Source of the DNA: Corynebacterium sp. CNJ-954
GTDB taxonomy: Bacteria > Actinomycetota > Actinomycetes > Mycobacteriales > Mycobacteriaceae
Assembly: GCF_001942345.1 (NCBI RefSeq)
Contig: NZ_MKKI01000043.1
Location: forward strand, 124,001 to 188,000
DNA: 64,000 bases
Direction of reading: 5' to 3'
The notes below the pieces were generated by a model. That model searched no databases. It was not told where the DNA came from and saw only the letters and a list, made by a program, of their open reading frames with translations. Below, one piece after another: positions 17,560 through 27,624 of the stretch; position 1 is the first letter of the stretch, and each line of letters opens with the position of its first letter. The translations under genes and the position numbers were made by a program.

Positions 17560-19721
17560 TCACCTTCGCGATCCGCACGACACACCACCAGCGGCTCCAT
17601 CGGCGTACAACCCCTCGACCGCCCCCACGCTACCGAGCACCACCATGCCGTCCCGGAAAGGAAACGCCACCGGAACCCCGCCCGGTGTACGGCTCGGCAT
17701 CCCCCTGCTGCGACCACACGCGGTCACCACATACAGCTCCGGACGCTCTGTATGCTCCGTACGCCCAGACAATTGCGCCGATTCCTCCCCGGACGACGCA
17801 TTCAACCGGTACTCGTGCAGCATGACTGCCGCTTCATCAGCGACGACGATGACCTCAGCGTCCTCTCCTGCTGGTCCACGGAGTATCTCCGGTCCGCCCG
17901 ACGTCGTCGGACGCACGCCCAGATACCAGTCGACCTCATCCAGGTCGTCGGCCCACACTCGCACCAGCGCCGCATCCTGACCGGTCGCCACGGCATAGGG
18001 ACCGGTCACCAGCACCCCACGCTGCACAGCCACCACCGTCCACACGCTTGCCACCAACAACCCCACGAGAGCACTCCGACGCCACCGCCTCGACACCACC
18101 ACCAGAACCACTCCCACTGCGACGACGACCACCGCCCCTGCTGCCGGCGCACCGCCCGGGGTGTGCAGCACCGGTACGCGGGACAGCCCCGCTGCGACGC
18201 TGAGGATCCACCACGCCGGCGCAGCAGCGCCCCACAGCACCACCGTTGCGACACCGGTGTGCACCCCACCGACCAGCGCACCCAACATACCGATCACCGT
18301 CACCGGCGGGACCGCCGCGCCCACCAGGACATTCGCCAGCACCGCCGTCGGGGAGACCACACCTGTCATCTGCACGATCACCGGCGCGGTCACCAGGTCA
18401 GCCGCCAGACTCACCGACACCAGCCCCACCACCATCGCCTGCCACCGGACGGGAGGATGATGCCGACCCTGGCGTGCCGTCCTACGGTCCGTCCAGCCCT
18501 GCAGGATCCGCCGTGTGAGCAGTGGCGCGAGCGCGACGATCCCCGCCGTCGCCGCCACCGAGAGGATGAACGCGTACTCGACCGCCAGCCCCGGGTCCAC
18601 TGCCAGCAGCACGATCACGGCAGCAGACAGGGCCGCGTACCCGTGGGCCCGTCGCGCCGACAATGCCGCGACCAACCCCACCACGCCCATCACCGCCGCC
18701 CGCAACACGCTCGGTTCCGGGCCGACCAGCAGCACGAACGCCACCAGGCACAGGAAGGCCGCCAGATACCGCGACCACGACGGCCAGCCCCATGCCGTCA
18801 CCAGCACCAGCACACTGCCCGTGACAATCGCCAGGTTCGCCCCACTCACCGCCGTCAGGTGGGTGAGGCCCGTCGCCAGGAACTGTTCCCGCACGACCGG
18901 ATCCTGCATGCTGACATCCCCGACCACCATGCCCGGCACCAGTTCCCCCGTCCCGCCCGGCAGGTCCTGTGCCGCAACCCGCAACCCGGCGCGCAGGTGC
19001 GCGGTCACCCCACCCAGCCCGTCCGGTGGTGACACCACGTCCGGACCGTGGACGCCGACAACTGCAACGGGGCCATGGCCAGCCGGTCTGTCTCCGCCGC
19101 AGTCGCCTCCACCGCCAGTGACGTCCCCGGCTGCCACGCCAGCATTCCTGCCTCAACATCCCAGGCGTCAAGGAACAGCGGCACCGTGCCCAGGTCGTCC
19201 ACCTGCACCGTCAACAGGACGCTCCCGCCGGCCAGCTGTTTCGGTGCCGTGGCGAGTTCCACCGTCTCCGCCAGTCGTGTCGTGGTCTCCCTCAACGGAT
19301 GCCGATCCACCCGTGCCACCAGCCACGCTGCCCGCGCCGACCACGCCGCACCCACCAGAGCCACGAGGGCGCTGGTCCGCACCATGACACGTAGCGGACC
19401 TTCCGCCACCGTCGTGCCAGGACGGAACGGCCCGAGGAAGCACACGCCCGCACCAGCAAGGGCCGCCACACCCAGCAGACCTGCCGCCACCCAGGGACTG
19501 CGCACCATGATCGTCAGCACCACAGCCAGCCACACCACCACTGCCACCGGCACCAGCCGCAGATCCGGACCGCGTCGGCGCCGCATCACCTCAGGACTAC
19601 CCGGATCCCGGTCCGGAACCGTCCACGGTGTTCCCGCCCCCGGCGGCGGCGTCAGATCAGGATTGGATCGCCACCGCAGTGCATCAGGATCCACGGGCCG
19701 GTCAGACGGTGACATTGTCAC
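17560..19721 (-). pseudogene. comEC: ComEC/Rec2-type DNA uptake channel, apparent frameshift
   Basis: Polytopic competence protein of about 720 codons. The first part (GTG 19721 or ATG 19715) holds membrane segments and an OB-like region; the second, in another frame, holds the ComEC core with LVPGMVVGD, LTHLTAVSGANLAIVTG and many helices. The frame changes near 19040-19050; one missing base accounts for it. The C-terminal ~130 residues show no metallo-beta-lactamase motif (HxHxDH), so the form is channel only. The start overlaps the comEA end by about 14-20 nt, indicating an operon. Function would be transport of single-stranded DNA across the membrane; if the shift is real the protein is lost. 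Confidence 0.82.
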
Positions 19722-20589
19722 GCAGAGCCTCGAACTTCGCCGGGCCGATCCCCTTGACCTCCATCAGCTGCTCCACCGCAGCGAACTCCCCGTTTGTCTC
19801 CCGCCAGGCGATGATCGCCTCTGCCGTCGCCGGTCCCACCCCTGACAGCGACGTCAGTGACGCAGCGTCCGCGGAGTTGATGTTCACCATGCCGGACGCC
19901 GCCGTACCGGGGTCCGCCCCGTCACCCGCTCCCTGTCCCGGTTGCGTGGACGCCGGGTCCGGTGCCGCAGGAACACCGTTGTCCCGGGCCTGCCCCGGGT
20001 AGAGCACCCGCGACCCGTCCGGATCGACCACGATCTGCATCCCGTCCACCACGGGCTCGGCGAGGTTGATCCCCTCCACACGACCGTCCCCCCGGACCCC
20101 TCCCGAGCGGTCGATCACCTCACCTGCCCGCGTCCCCGCATCGACGGTGGCCAGGCCGGGGTTGTGCACCATCCCCTGCACCGACACCACCACAGGCCCC
20201 ACGTCTGCAGTGTCGTCTTCCCCGCCCGCCTGGTCGGACTCTCCGCTCCCGCGGTCATCCTGTCCGGGGTCCCCCGCCAGCTCTACCCCGGCGTCCCCGG
20301 ACACCACCGGTGACAGTCCGGCCACGACCTCCCCCTGGCCGCCGCCACTGTCACCACCTGTTTCAGTGAAAAGCATCACCCCTCCCACCACGACCACCAG
20401 GGCCGCGACCGTTGCCGTCATGATCCGGGCGGACCGGGGACCGATCACGGTCCGACGCTCGAACCGGACATCCGCCAACTCATGGCCCGGCACCGGCTGG
20501 GTCAGGGCCCCTACCCTGTCAGCCACCGCCCGCCGTGTGCCGCTTCCCCGGCGCTGTGCCGGTGTCCTGTCTTCTGCGTCTCCGCCCAT
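19702..20589 (-). CDS. comEA: ComEA-type helix-hairpin-helix DNA-binding protein
   Basis: Membrane-anchored DNA receptor of 295 aa. A cytoplasmic N-terminus of about 55 residues is followed by one transmembrane helix (IMTATVAALVVVVGGVMLF), an acidic Gly/Asp-rich linker, a SLBB-like domain (VSVQGMVHNPGLATV) and a C-terminal (HhH)2 domain (VNINSADAASLTSLSGVGPATAEAI). In naturally competent bacteria it binds incoming double-stranded DNA outside the membrane and hands it to ComEC, encoded next with overlap. Natural competence is not generally documented for corynebacteria, so the role here is open. Confidence 0.9.
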   Translation of the reverse strand: MGGDAEDRTPAQRRGSGTRRAVADRVGALTQPVPGHELADVRFERRTVIGPRSARIMTATVAALVVVVGGVMLFTETGGDSGGGQGEVVAGLSPVVSGDAGVELAGDPGQDDRGSGESDQAGGEDDTADVGPVVVSVQGMVHNPGLATVDAGTRAGEVIDRSGGVRGDGRVEGINLAEPVVDGMQIVVDPDGSRVLYPGQARDNGVPAAPDPASTQPGQGAGDGADPGTAASGMVNINSADAASLTSLSGVGPATAEAIIAWRETNGEFAAVEQLMEVKGIGPAKFEALRDNVTV

Positions 20590-20683
20590 GGGTCACCATG
20601 TAAGTGCATGGGCGGACAGGTGCACCCGGCCCGGGCGCGGTCGACGCAGGACGCTGTGGACAACAACCGCCCTGTGGAGAACC

Positions 20684-21970
20684 TCAGTCCTGCACCATCG
20701 ACACCGCGAGCGCGCCCGGCCCGGTGTGCACAGCCATGGCGTGGGAGATATCCACGACCGAGATGACCACGCACTCCGGCAGCTGCTCACGGAGGTTCGC
20801 ACGCAGTTCTTCTGCGGCGTCCTCCGCCTCGCGGTGGTGGACGGCCAGATGCATCGGCACCCTCGGCAGATCCCGCAACGGGACCTGCTCCTCTGCCCGG
20901 CGACGCAACCGCAGCCGCTCGTGCTCCGATTTATCGGACTTCTCGGACTTCTCCGATTTGTCCGCCTTTTCCGCCTTTTCCGGCTTCTCGCCCTTCTCCG
21001 ACCTGTCACGGCCACCGAAGTTGAAGATCCGCGGCCGGTCCGGAGTCTCGGAGGTGTCCTCACCGTCCTCGTCATCAGACACGTCGCGGTCCGCACGGTC
21101 GGCGTCATCGGCACCGTCAGCATCGTCCGCTGTACCGGTACCACCCTCATCGTCAGTGCCGTGCCCACCGTGCCTGTCGGCAGCCTGCACGCCATCGTCC
21201 GCAGGGACGACGGTATCCGCCCCCGCTTCCCTGGCGGCCGGCCCCGCCGTCGGCCCCACAGCCAACTCCGCATCCTCCGCGGCCGTGTCAGCCTCGTCCG
21301 ACGGCTCCGGCGCCTCCGGTGCCTCCGACTGCTCTGTCGATCCAGTCGGCACCAACGCCTCAGCGACATCACGGTATGCGTTCGTCGCGAGGGTCACCAT
21401 CCGCTCCATCGCCTTCGACCGGGTCCTGGTCTTCGCAGCGAGTTCGAGCCGCCCGCCTGCCAGATGCATGATCGGTTTGATCGCCAACGCCGTGGACAGC
21501 AGTCGCTGGCCGGCCGTCAGACGTCCACCACGTGCCAACGTGTCCAGACGGTTGACGAACAGCCAGAGCTGACCGGTGTCTATGGCGTGCTGGGCCGCGC
21601 CACGGCACTCATCGAGCGAACCGCCCTCATCGGCACAGCGCGCCGCGGCGATGGCCGCCTGCCCGATGACCATGCCCCCGGACATGGTGTCGATGACCTC
21701 GACACGCCCGTCGAGAACCGCCGCCGCCTGAGACGCCGACGACCATGTCCCCGACAGTTCCTTGGAGATGTGCAGTGCGACCACGCCGTCGTCGCCACCA
21801 CGTTCCAGCAGTCGCGCATAGCAGGCGGTGAGCTCGAGAGCCCCCAGTCCGGCCGTCGTCTCCTCGTCGCCCTCACCTTCGGCGTGGAAGTCCAGGACGG
21901 TGATGCCGTACTCCGCGGCCAGGGCCGGAGGCAGGCATGCCGAGGAGTCAGTGACCACCAGTACACTCAT
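20684..21970 (-). CDS. DegV-family fatty-acid-binding protein with a large charged insertion
   Basis: DegV proteins bind fatty acids for FakB-type kinases; usual length is about 280 aa, but this one has 428. Residues 1-205 are a normal DegV N-terminal half (VTDSSACLPP, SGTWSSASQAA, DTMSGGMVIGQ, RLDTLARGGRL, KPIMHL). Residues about 208-350 are a low-complexity insert, first acidic Asp/Ala/Glu-rich, then Lys-Ser-Glu repeats, after which the C-terminal domain resumes (MERMV ends before, ECVVISVVDISHAMAVHTGPGALAV after). The ATG overlaps the upstream phosphatase stop by 4 nt. The location beside gpgP and rsfS is the same as for mycobacterial DegV (Rv2417c, from memory). Confidence 0.88.
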   Translation of the reverse strand: MSVLVVTDSSACLPPALAAEYGITVLDFHAEGEGDEETTAGLGALELTACYARLLERGGDDGVVALHISKELSGTWSSASQAAAVLDGRVEVIDTMSGGMVIGQAAIAAARCADEGGSLDECRGAAQHAIDTGQLWLFVNRLDTLARGGRLTAGQRLLSTALAIKPIMHLAGGRLELAAKTRTRSKAMERMVTLATNAYRDVAEALVPTGSTEQSEAPEAPEPSDEADTAAEDAELAVGPTAGPAAREAGADTVVPADDGVQAADRHGGHGTDDEGGTGTADDADGADDADRADRDVSDDEDGEDTSETPDRPRIFNFGGRDRSEKGEKPEKAEKADKSEKSEKSDKSEHERLRLRRRAEEQVPLRDLPRVPMHLAVHHREAEDAAEELRANLREQLPECVVISVVDISHAMAVHTGPGALAVSMVQD

Positions 21971-22740
21971 CGTCCGGTCACCTCACCTTCATCCGCGTTC
22001 ACCACGGCAACCGGCGTGGGTGCCGCGACTCCCACATTCCATCCTTCCAGGAACCAGCGGGGTTCGCGCCACAGATCCGACCCGACGGCGGGACCGGCAC
22101 CGGAGACGTCACCGGTAGGGCGGGCGACGAGCTGGGACCACCGGGCATTGCCCAGCCCGCCGAACATCGGGTAGTGCTCGGTCGGGATCCCCAGCAGCCG
22201 CGACGTCAGCGCCGCGATCGTACCGCCGTGGGCGACCAGCATCACCGAGCCGGCGTTCCACGCGTCGGTGTCCATCAGTTCATCGACGAGTCCCACCGCA
22301 CGGTCGGACACCTCCACGCGGGTCTCCCCGTTCGGTGGGGCCCAGGTCGGGTTCAACCGCCAGTGGGAGCGCTGACCGGGGAACACCGCGTCCACGTCCT
22401 CGTGTGCCTTGCCCGACCAGTCCCCCAGGTCGGTCTCCCGCAACCGCGAATCGGTGGTGTACTCCAGGTTCAGGGCGTCGGCGAGCAGAGCCGCCGTGTC
22501 CTGCGCACGCTGCAGGTCCGAACTGACGACCGTGCCGATCGGCCAGGTCCCCAGCTCCGCAGCGGCGGCCTCCGCCTCAGCGCGTCCTGCCTCCGTGAGC
22601 GGGGTGTCGAGCTGCCCCTGCATGCGCCCGACCAGGTTGAACTCCGTCTGACCGTGCCGGATCAGGATCAACCGCCGTTCGGGCAGACGTCTCCCCTCAG
22701 ACGGGCCGGACGAGCCGGGCTCTCCCGGGCGCACCGTCAC
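21967..22740 (-). CDS. gpgP: Histidine phosphatase, probable glucosyl-3-phosphoglycerate phosphatase
   Basis: Phosphoglycerate-mutase-fold phosphatase, 257 aa. The catalytic histidine is in LILIRHGQTEFN, with RMQGQLDTPLTEAGR, SSDLQRAQDTA, RETDLGDWSG and the second histidine in LVAHGGTIAAL. Sequence pattern and position between degV and rsfS match mycobacterial GpgP (Rv2419c), which removes phosphate from glucosyl-3-phosphoglycerate in synthesis of glucosylglycerate/methylglucose polysaccharides. The specific role is inferred from synteny; a broader phosphatase is possible. It follows rsfS by 6 nt and overlaps degV by 4 nt. Confidence 0.85.
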   Translation of the reverse strand: MTVRPGEPGSSGPSEGRRLPERRLILIRHGQTEFNLVGRMQGQLDTPLTEAGRAEAEAAAAELGTWPIGTVVSSDLQRAQDTAALLADALNLEYTTDSRLRETDLGDWSGKAHEDVDAVFPGQRSHWRLNPTWAPPNGETRVEVSDRAVGLVDELMDTDAWNAGSVMLVAHGGTIAALTSRLLGIPTEHYPMFGGLGNARWSQLVARPTGDVSGAGPAVGSDLWREPRWFLEGWNVGVAAPTPVAVVNADEGEVTGR

Positions 22741-22746
22741 CAGCCC

Positions 22747-23235
22747 CTAGAGCTCGTCCTCGTCGGGTGCCGGGCCCGCCAGCGGCAGGTCGGCTGCACT
22801 CTGTGCCGCGAAGGGGTCGTCGGCGTCGATGTCCTCGGCGCTCACGTCGCTGGCCCAGAAGCCACGGTCGGCCTGCTCGACACCCTCGACCTCCACGGTC
22901 GGGCAGTCACGGTACAGGCGGTCCAGGGCGTAGAACTCGCGCTCGTCGCGTCGCTGGACGTGCACGACGATCGTGCCGTAGTCCAGCAGGACCCACCGGT
23001 TGTCACGGTGCCCCTCGCGCAGGCGTGCCTTCACGCCGACCTCGGCGAGCTTCTCCTCGACCTCGTCGACGATGGAGTTGACCATGCGCTCGTTGTCGCC
23101 GGTGGCCAGCACGAAACAGTCCGCCAGTGGCAGACGGGAGGTCACGTCGAGGACGACGATGTCCTCGGCGAGACGCTCTGAGGCGGCGCGGGCGGCGATC
23201 CCCGCATGGTTGATGGCGTCGGAACTAGCGGTCAC
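22747..23235 (-). CDS. rsfS: Ribosome silencing factor RsfS
   Basis: RsfS/Iojap protein of 162 aa that binds ribosomal protein L14 and blocks subunit joining in starved cells. Core motifs are DIVVLDVTSRLPLADCFVLATG, RWVLLDYGTIVVHV and EREFYALDRLY. An acidic C-terminal tail of about 40 residues is an extension. GTG start at 23235. Downstream of nadD (97-nt gap) as in most bacteria. Confidence 0.93.
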   Translation of the reverse strand: MTASSDAINHAGIAARAASERLAEDIVVLDVTSRLPLADCFVLATGDNERMVNSIVDEVEEKLAEVGVKARLREGHRDNRWVLLDYGTIVVHVQRRDEREFYALDRLYRDCPTVEVEGVEQADRGFWASDVSAEDIDADDPFAAQSAADLPLAGPAPDEDEL

Positions 23236-23332
23236 GTGGTGCCGGATCCTTCATGAAAGTAGAGGACAGATGTTTTCCGCCAGTGATTCTACAAGCCGGA
23301 CGTCGAATTGCAGCATCAGGTGGGCCGTTGCG

Positions 23333-24172
23333 TCAGAACCATCCGTCGGGGAAGCGGTCGCTCTCCTCATCGGGGTTCCAGTCCACGTCCGGCTCGGCCG
23401 AGACGGACGGGTCAGCGTCCTCCCCCAGCGTGCCCTGCGCAGCACCGTCACCGTAGGGGCCGGCACTCTCCTCGGTGTCCGAGACCGCCCACGGCAACCC
23501 GCCGTGACTGTCCTGGTTGCGCCGACGGTACAGGGCTGTCTTCCCGATGTACTGGACGACTCCGTCGGGCACGAGGTACCAGACCGACCGTCCGTCGGCC
23601 GCGCGTTCCCTGATGTCGGTCGACGAGATCGCCATCGCCGGGATATTGACCAGGCTCAACCGGTCCGAGTCGACCTGGCTGCGCAGTGCCTCACCGGCGT
23701 CGGCGAGATCGTAGCCGGGGCGGGTGACGCCGACACAGTGCGCGAGGTTGAACACGTCCTCCCAGTGCCGCCAGGTGACGATACGTTCCAGCGCATCCGC
23801 ACCGGTGATGAAGTACAGTTCCGCGTCCGGATACCGACGCTGGATGTCCTTGAGGGTGTCGACGGTGTAGGTGTCCCCCGGACGGTCGATGTCGACGCGT
23901 GACACCAGGAACTGGGGGTTCGCCGCCGTGGCGATGACCGTCATCAGGTAACGGTCCTCCGCCGCGGTGACGACCTTGTCCCTCTTCTGCCAGGGATGCC
24001 CGGTCGGTACGTAGATCACCACGTCCAGCCCGAACCGGTCGGCGACCTCACTGCCCGCCACGAGGTGCCCGTTGTGGATCGGGTCGAAGGTGCCGCCCAT
24101 CACGCCGATACGCTCCGGGGGTTTGTCCGGGAATCGTGCGGCACGCTGTTCCGGTCGGCGGTTCTGGGTCAC
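23333..24172 (-). CDS. nadD: Nicotinate-nucleotide adenylyltransferase
   Basis: Adenylates nicotinate mononucleotide in NAD synthesis. The nucleotidyltransferase motif [12 protein letters not shown] lies near the N-terminus and SSTDIR near the C-terminus of the catalytic domain, with the conserved GADAL between. The family is about 200 aa; this protein adds an acidic tail of some 60 residues. Two GTG starts are possible, at 24172 and 24214; neither has a clear ribosome binding site and the shorter is used here. Paired with rsfS. Confidence 0.9.
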   Translation of the reverse strand: MTQNRRPEQRAARFPDKPPERIGVMGGTFDPIHNGHLVAGSEVADRFGLDVVIYVPTGHPWQKRDKVVTAAEDRYLMTVIATAANPQFLVSRVDIDRPGDTYTVDTLKDIQRRYPDAELYFITGADALERIVTWRHWEDVFNLAHCVGVTRPGYDLADAGEALRSQVDSDRLSLVNIPAMAISSTDIRERAADGRSVWYLVPDGVVQYIGKTALYRRRNQDSHGGLPWAVSDTEESAGPYGDGAAQGTLGEDADPSVSAEPDVDWNPDEESDRFPDGWF

Positions 24173-24233
24173 GTCCGCCCATGCTACGGGTAAGTACCGT
24201 CCGAAAGGAACCACAGTCGACGTTTCCCCGCGA

Positions 24234-24239
24234 TACGCT
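24234..24239 (+). promoter_or_regulatory. Candidate -10 hexamer for a leaderless YwiC-like transcript
   Basis: TACGCT followed by 7 nt and then the ATG at 24247, with no ribosome binding site in between; consistent with leaderless transcription. Confidence 0.4.
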
Positions 24240-24246
24240 TTGCACT

Positions 24247-25185
24247 ATGGCGATGAGAATGAACCCGTGGGTACCGAATCAGCACGGCGCGTGGCCGATG
24301 GTCGCGATACCGCCCCTCGTCGGGCTCTTCTGGTGCCTGAAGATCTGGGACGCGGTCTCTCCCGCGGACCGGGGCGACGGCGTGCACGGCACCGCCGGCA
24401 TGGTGCTGACCTTCTTCGCCGTCACCGTGGCGTGGGTGGTCGGCTACCTGGCGTTCTTCGCCGGTGGGATCCTGATGCGCGCCCGCAACGCCACGATGCG
24501 CGGACGTGCTGTCGCGCCGACGCTGCTGTACGGCGCAGTCGCCGGCCTGGCGGCGGTACTGGCGCTGATACTGCAACCGCACCTGTTGTGGTGGGCGTTC
24601 GTGTTCCTGCCGCTGATCGCGATCGCGGTCTACGAGACATGGCGGGGGACGCCCCGGTCACTGGCATCCGGGGTCGCGACGACGGCCGCGTCCGTGTTCA
24701 TCGTCCCGGTCGCCGCGACGATCGGCCTGGGGGCGAGTAATCCGGTCAGCGGCGGGGTCACGTGGACGTCGAACCTGTTCACCCCGAAAGTGGTCGAGGC
24801 CCTGCCTACCGCGGTGTGGGTGAGCTTCCTGTGGTTGCTTCTCTACACGGTCGGCACGATCTTCTACGTCAAGACCATGATCCGCAAGAAGGGTGATCCC
24901 GGCTGGCTGGCCGCGTCCCAGATCTTCCACCTGGCTGCACTGATCGTCGTGGTGGCCACCGTCGGCGCGCGGTACGTGCACTGGGCGGCCTGGATCGTGG
25001 CGGTGGCCGTGTTCGCGGTCGCCCTGTGGCGGTCCCGCGCGGTACCCGCGTCAGCGGCGAAGGGCACACCGTGGCCTCCGAAGAAGGTCGGGATTCGCGA
25101 GATACCGCTGCACGCCGGTGTCGCCGTCGCCGCCGTCATGGCTGCCCTGTTCTACGACGGTCCACTGATCCTGTTCATCGGATAA
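24247..25185 (+). CDS. YwiC-like family integral membrane protein
   Basis: Membrane protein of 312 aa with about eight to nine hydrophobic helices. The family hallmark is the N-terminal NQHGAWPM motif just before the first helix, as in YwiC-like proteins of actinobacteria and bacilli; a second hallmark is the loop YETWRGTPRS. Function of the family is not known to me. The last 11 nt overlap the convergent secreted hydrolase gene. Divergent from nadD with a 74-bp gap. Confidence 0.8.
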   Translation: MAMRMNPWVPNQHGAWPMVAIPPLVGLFWCLKIWDAVSPADRGDGVHGTAGMVLTFFAVTVAWVVGYLAFFAGGILMRARNATMRGRAVAPTLLYGAVAGLAAVLALILQPHLLWWAFVFLPLIAIAVYETWRGTPRSLASGVATTAASVFIVPVAATIGLGASNPVSGGVTWTSNLFTPKVVEALPTAVWVSFLWLLLYTVGTIFYVKTMIRKKGDPGWLAASQIFHLAALIVVVATVGARYVHWAAWIVAVAVFAVALWRSRAVPASAAKGTPWPPKKVGIREIPLHAGVAVAAVMAALFYDGPLILFIG

Positions 25186-25984
25186 GACGGGCGAAGGCGT
25201 CGGCCGCTGCACGCTCCGCAGGGCTCGCGTCCGAGGGATCAGCCACCGCATTGCGGAAGTAGGTCTCGTGTGCCCCGGCACCTTCATCGTCCTGCACGGC
25301 GAGGGCGACGGACCGTGGGCCGGTGTCGCAGACGAAGTCGTCGGCCAGGCAGTAGCTGTGGACGGGGACCCCGCTCATCGATCCCCCGCCGATGAGCCCC
25401 GGGGCACGGTGGAAGGGGTTGCCGAAGTGCACCGCACCGCGCAGCCGCCCCTCAGCGGCAAGTGTGTGCTGCACCGGTGTCAGGGCGGCGACCCCCTGCG
25501 AGTACCCGAGACCGACGTAGTCCGGACGGCAGCCGGTGGACTGTTCATAGTCCTCGACCATGGCCAGTCCTCCGGGCAGGCCTCTCGCCATGGAGTCGAC
25601 GAATAGGCCCACCCCGTTGATCACCGTCGCCGGGTCCGGGTCTTCCCCAGCCTCTCCGACAGGGAAACGCGCCGGGTAGTGGTCGGCGTCGATGGCCAGC
25701 ACGGTGCGTTCGTCCGGGTCGAAGAGGCCCGGGTGCACGGTGGACGCGTAGCTCAGGAACCGGTGGAGGGTCTCCCCCTCGTAGCCGTTGGAGTACCCGT
25801 TGGCCGCGGCAGGCCCGTAGGTCTCGTTCTCTTCACTGCCCCGGGCTGCGAGCGCTACGACGGACGGACAGTTCTCTGCGGTCTCCCCGTCACGGGCCAC
25901 TCCCGCGGCAGCCGTGCCGACCGTGACTGCCGCGGCGACAACGGCGGACGCGGCGAAGCTGACAACTCCATGAATTTTCCTCAC
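25175..25984 (-). CDS. Secreted cutinase-like serine hydrolase
   Basis: Exported 269-aa protein. Residues 1-30 form a signal peptide (basic MRKIHG, hydrophobic Ala/Val core, AAAGVA). The mature part starts with CPSVVALAARGSEE, like the ARGTxE oxyanion motif of cutinases, has the nucleophile in GLGYSQGVAAL, disulfide-type cysteines, and the late DDFVCDTG and GAHETY sections that would supply acid and histidine. Related actinobacterial enzymes hydrolyse lipids or cutin-like esters. GTG start without a clear ribosome binding site. The 230-bp upstream region carries three copies of a putative operator, suggesting regulated expression. Confidence 0.8.
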   Translation of the reverse strand: MRKIHGVVSFAASAVVAAAVTVGTAAAGVARDGETAENCPSVVALAARGSEENETYGPAAANGYSNGYEGETLHRFLSYASTVHPGLFDPDERTVLAIDADHYPARFPVGEAGEDPDPATVINGVGLFVDSMARGLPGGLAMVEDYEQSTGCRPDYVGLGYSQGVAALTPVQHTLAAEGRLRGAVHFGNPFHRAPGLIGGGSMSGVPVHSYCLADDFVCDTGPRSVALAVQDDEGAGAHETYFRNAVADPSDASPAERAAADAFARLIR

Positions 25985-26065
25985 GGATACAACTCTACTG
26001 AGCGGTCCCCCGTTCAGAACGATAAGGGCGGCGGTCGATGTCAGGGGTGTAGACCACCGCCGTCC

Positions 26066-26148
26066 GAAGTGTTACCACTCAGCAGTGGTAACACTTCTAA
26101 TGACCTGGTGTTTTCCAGCAGCAGCTTCCCGGAAAGTGGTAACACTTC
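26066..26148. promoter_or_regulatory. Triple operator-like motif AGTGKTAMCACT upstream of the cutinase-like gene
   Basis: The 13-mer GTGGTAACACTTC occurs at 26085-26097 and 26136-26148 and in inverse at 26066-26078. The first two form a perfect 13-bp inverted repeat with a 6-nt spacer. Each copy is itself an imperfect 12-bp palindrome. Centres lie 17 and 51 bp apart. They sit 82-164 bp upstream of the GTG at 25984 and beyond the end of proA, so they most likely control the secreted hydrolase. The binding protein is unknown. Confidence 0.6.
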
Positions 26149-26184
26149 CAGAACGCCGTCCCCTCCCGGGCTGCGACAATGCCC

Positions 26185-26214
26185 GGCAGAGTCAGGCAGA
26201 GTCAGGCAGAGTCA
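26185..26214. repeat. Tandem repeat, 3 x 10 bp (GGCAGAGTCA)
   Basis: Three perfect copies at 26185-26194, 26195-26204 and 26205-26214; the last one covers the proA stop codon (TGA on the minus strand). Confidence 0.85.
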
Positions 26215-27552
26215 GGGGCGGACCTGTCCCTCACCGTTGACGATCCACTTGGTGCTCGTCAGCTCCGGCAGCCCCATGGGGCCACGGGCGTGCAGTTTCT
26301 GGGTCGAGATGCCGATCTCGGCACCGAAACCGTACATCTCGCCGTCTGTCCAGGCGGTGGACGTGTTGATCATCACCGCGGCGGCGTCGACATTCTGCTC
26401 GAAGAACTTGGTGGCCTTGTAGTCGGTGGCACTGATCGCCTCGGTGTGGCCGGTGGAGTACCGGGTGATGTGGGCGACCGCAGCCTCAACACCGTCCACC
26501 ACGGCAGCGGCGATGTCGAAGGAGCCGTACTCCTCCTCCCAGTCCTTCTGCTCGGCCTGGACCACGTCGCCGACACCGAGAGCGGACAGCTCGTCCACCT
26601 CACCGTGGACGGTGACCCCGGCGTCCTGCAACGAGGTCAGGACGCGCTTCTTGTCCTCGTCGGACAGGGCGGCGTCGAGCAGTACGACCTCGGTGGCGTT
26701 GCACACCGAGCAACGCCGGGTCTTACCGTTGATGACCAGCTCAATCGCCTCGTCGACGTCGGCGGACCCGTCGACGTAGAAGTGGCAGTTGCCGGTGCCG
26801 GTCTCGATGGCCGGCACCGTGGCGCCGGTGACCACGGCGTTGATCAGGCCGGCACCGCCACGCGGGATGACGATGTCGACCAGACCGCGGGCGGTGATCA
26901 GGTCCTGGACCGAGTCGTGGGTCTCGCAGGGAAGCAGCTGGACGGTTTCCCGGGGCAGGCCGTGCTCTTCACAGACGTCCTGCAGGATCTCCACAAGCCG
27001 GGTGTTCGAGTTCTGGGCCGACTTCGACCCACGCAACAGCGGGACGTTGCCGGACTTCACGGCGAGACCGAAAGCGTCCACCGTCACGTTCGGACGGGCC
27101 TCGTACACCATGCCCATCACACCCAGGGGGACGCGGACCTGGCGCATCTCCAGGCCGTTGGGACGACGGGAGCCACGGACGACGTCACCGACCGGGTCGG
27201 CAAGGTCGGCGACCTGACGCAAGCCCCCGGCGATGCCTTCGACGCGGGCGGCGTCGAGGCTGAGCCGGTCGATGAGCGACTCGGACATGCCCCGCTCACG
27301 CCCGGCGGCGATGTCGCGCTCATTGGCTTCGAGAATCGACTCCGTCTCGGCGACGAGCCGGTCCGCAGCAGCGGTGAGCAGGTCATTCTTCTGGGTGGTG
27401 GTCAGTGCGGGGCGCTGTGAGACCTCGCGGGCCTTCTGCGCCTTGTCGAGGACCTCCTCACGCTCGGCAGCACGGACGGGGGTCAGGCCGGCGGTGTCGC
27501 CCGAGGTGGCGGGGGCGGCGGACGAGTTCTTGGCGGTGTTCACGTCGTTCAT
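26212..27552 (-). CDS. proA: Gamma-glutamyl phosphate reductase
   Basis: Second enzyme of proline synthesis: reduces gamma-glutamyl phosphate with NADPH to glutamate semialdehyde. 446 aa, slightly long because of about 20 extra N-terminal residues. Recognisable parts are [36 protein letters not shown], the catalytic cysteine in [17 protein letters not shown] and the end segment [23 protein letters not shown]. It follows proB on the same strand, but a strong hairpin between them suggests separate transcription. Confidence 0.96.
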   Translation of the reverse strand: MNDVNTAKNSSAAPATSGDTAGLTPVRAAEREEVLDKAQKAREVSQRPALTTTQKNDLLTAAADRLVAETESILEANERDIAAGRERGMSESLIDRLSLDAARVEGIAGGLRQVADLADPVGDVVRGSRRPNGLEMRQVRVPLGVMGMVYEARPNVTVDAFGLAVKSGNVPLLRGSKSAQNSNTRLVEILQDVCEEHGLPRETVQLLPCETHDSVQDLITARGLVDIVIPRGGAGLINAVVTGATVPAIETGTGNCHFYVDGSADVDEAIELVINGKTRRCSVCNATEVVLLDAALSDEDKKRVLTSLQDAGVTVHGEVDELSALGVGDVVQAEQKDWEEEYGSFDIAAAVVDGVEAAVAHITRYSTGHTEAISATDYKATKFFEQNVDAAAVMINTSTAWTDGEMYGFGAEIGISTQKLHARGPMGLPELTSTKWIVNGEGQVRP

Positions 27553-27583
27553 GACATCCCAGCGTACGTGAGGCAGACGCGAA

Positions 27584-27616
27584 AATCACCCAGATTGTTG
27601 AACAATCTGGGTGATT
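27584..27616 (-). terminator. Intrinsic terminator of proB
   Basis: Perfect 16-bp inverted repeat (27584-27599 and 27601-27616) with a one-base centre, followed on the minus strand by TTTT. Located 8 nt past the proB stop and 31 nt before the proA start. Confidence 0.8.
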
Positions 27617-27624
27617 GGGCGATA

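Noticed and set aside
17124..17717. N-terminal extension of holA
   Set aside because: Antisense to the VOC gene and outside the known holA length.
20066..22174. A 702-codon plus-strand frame
   Set aside because: Antisense to comEA and degV, which have clear family motifs.
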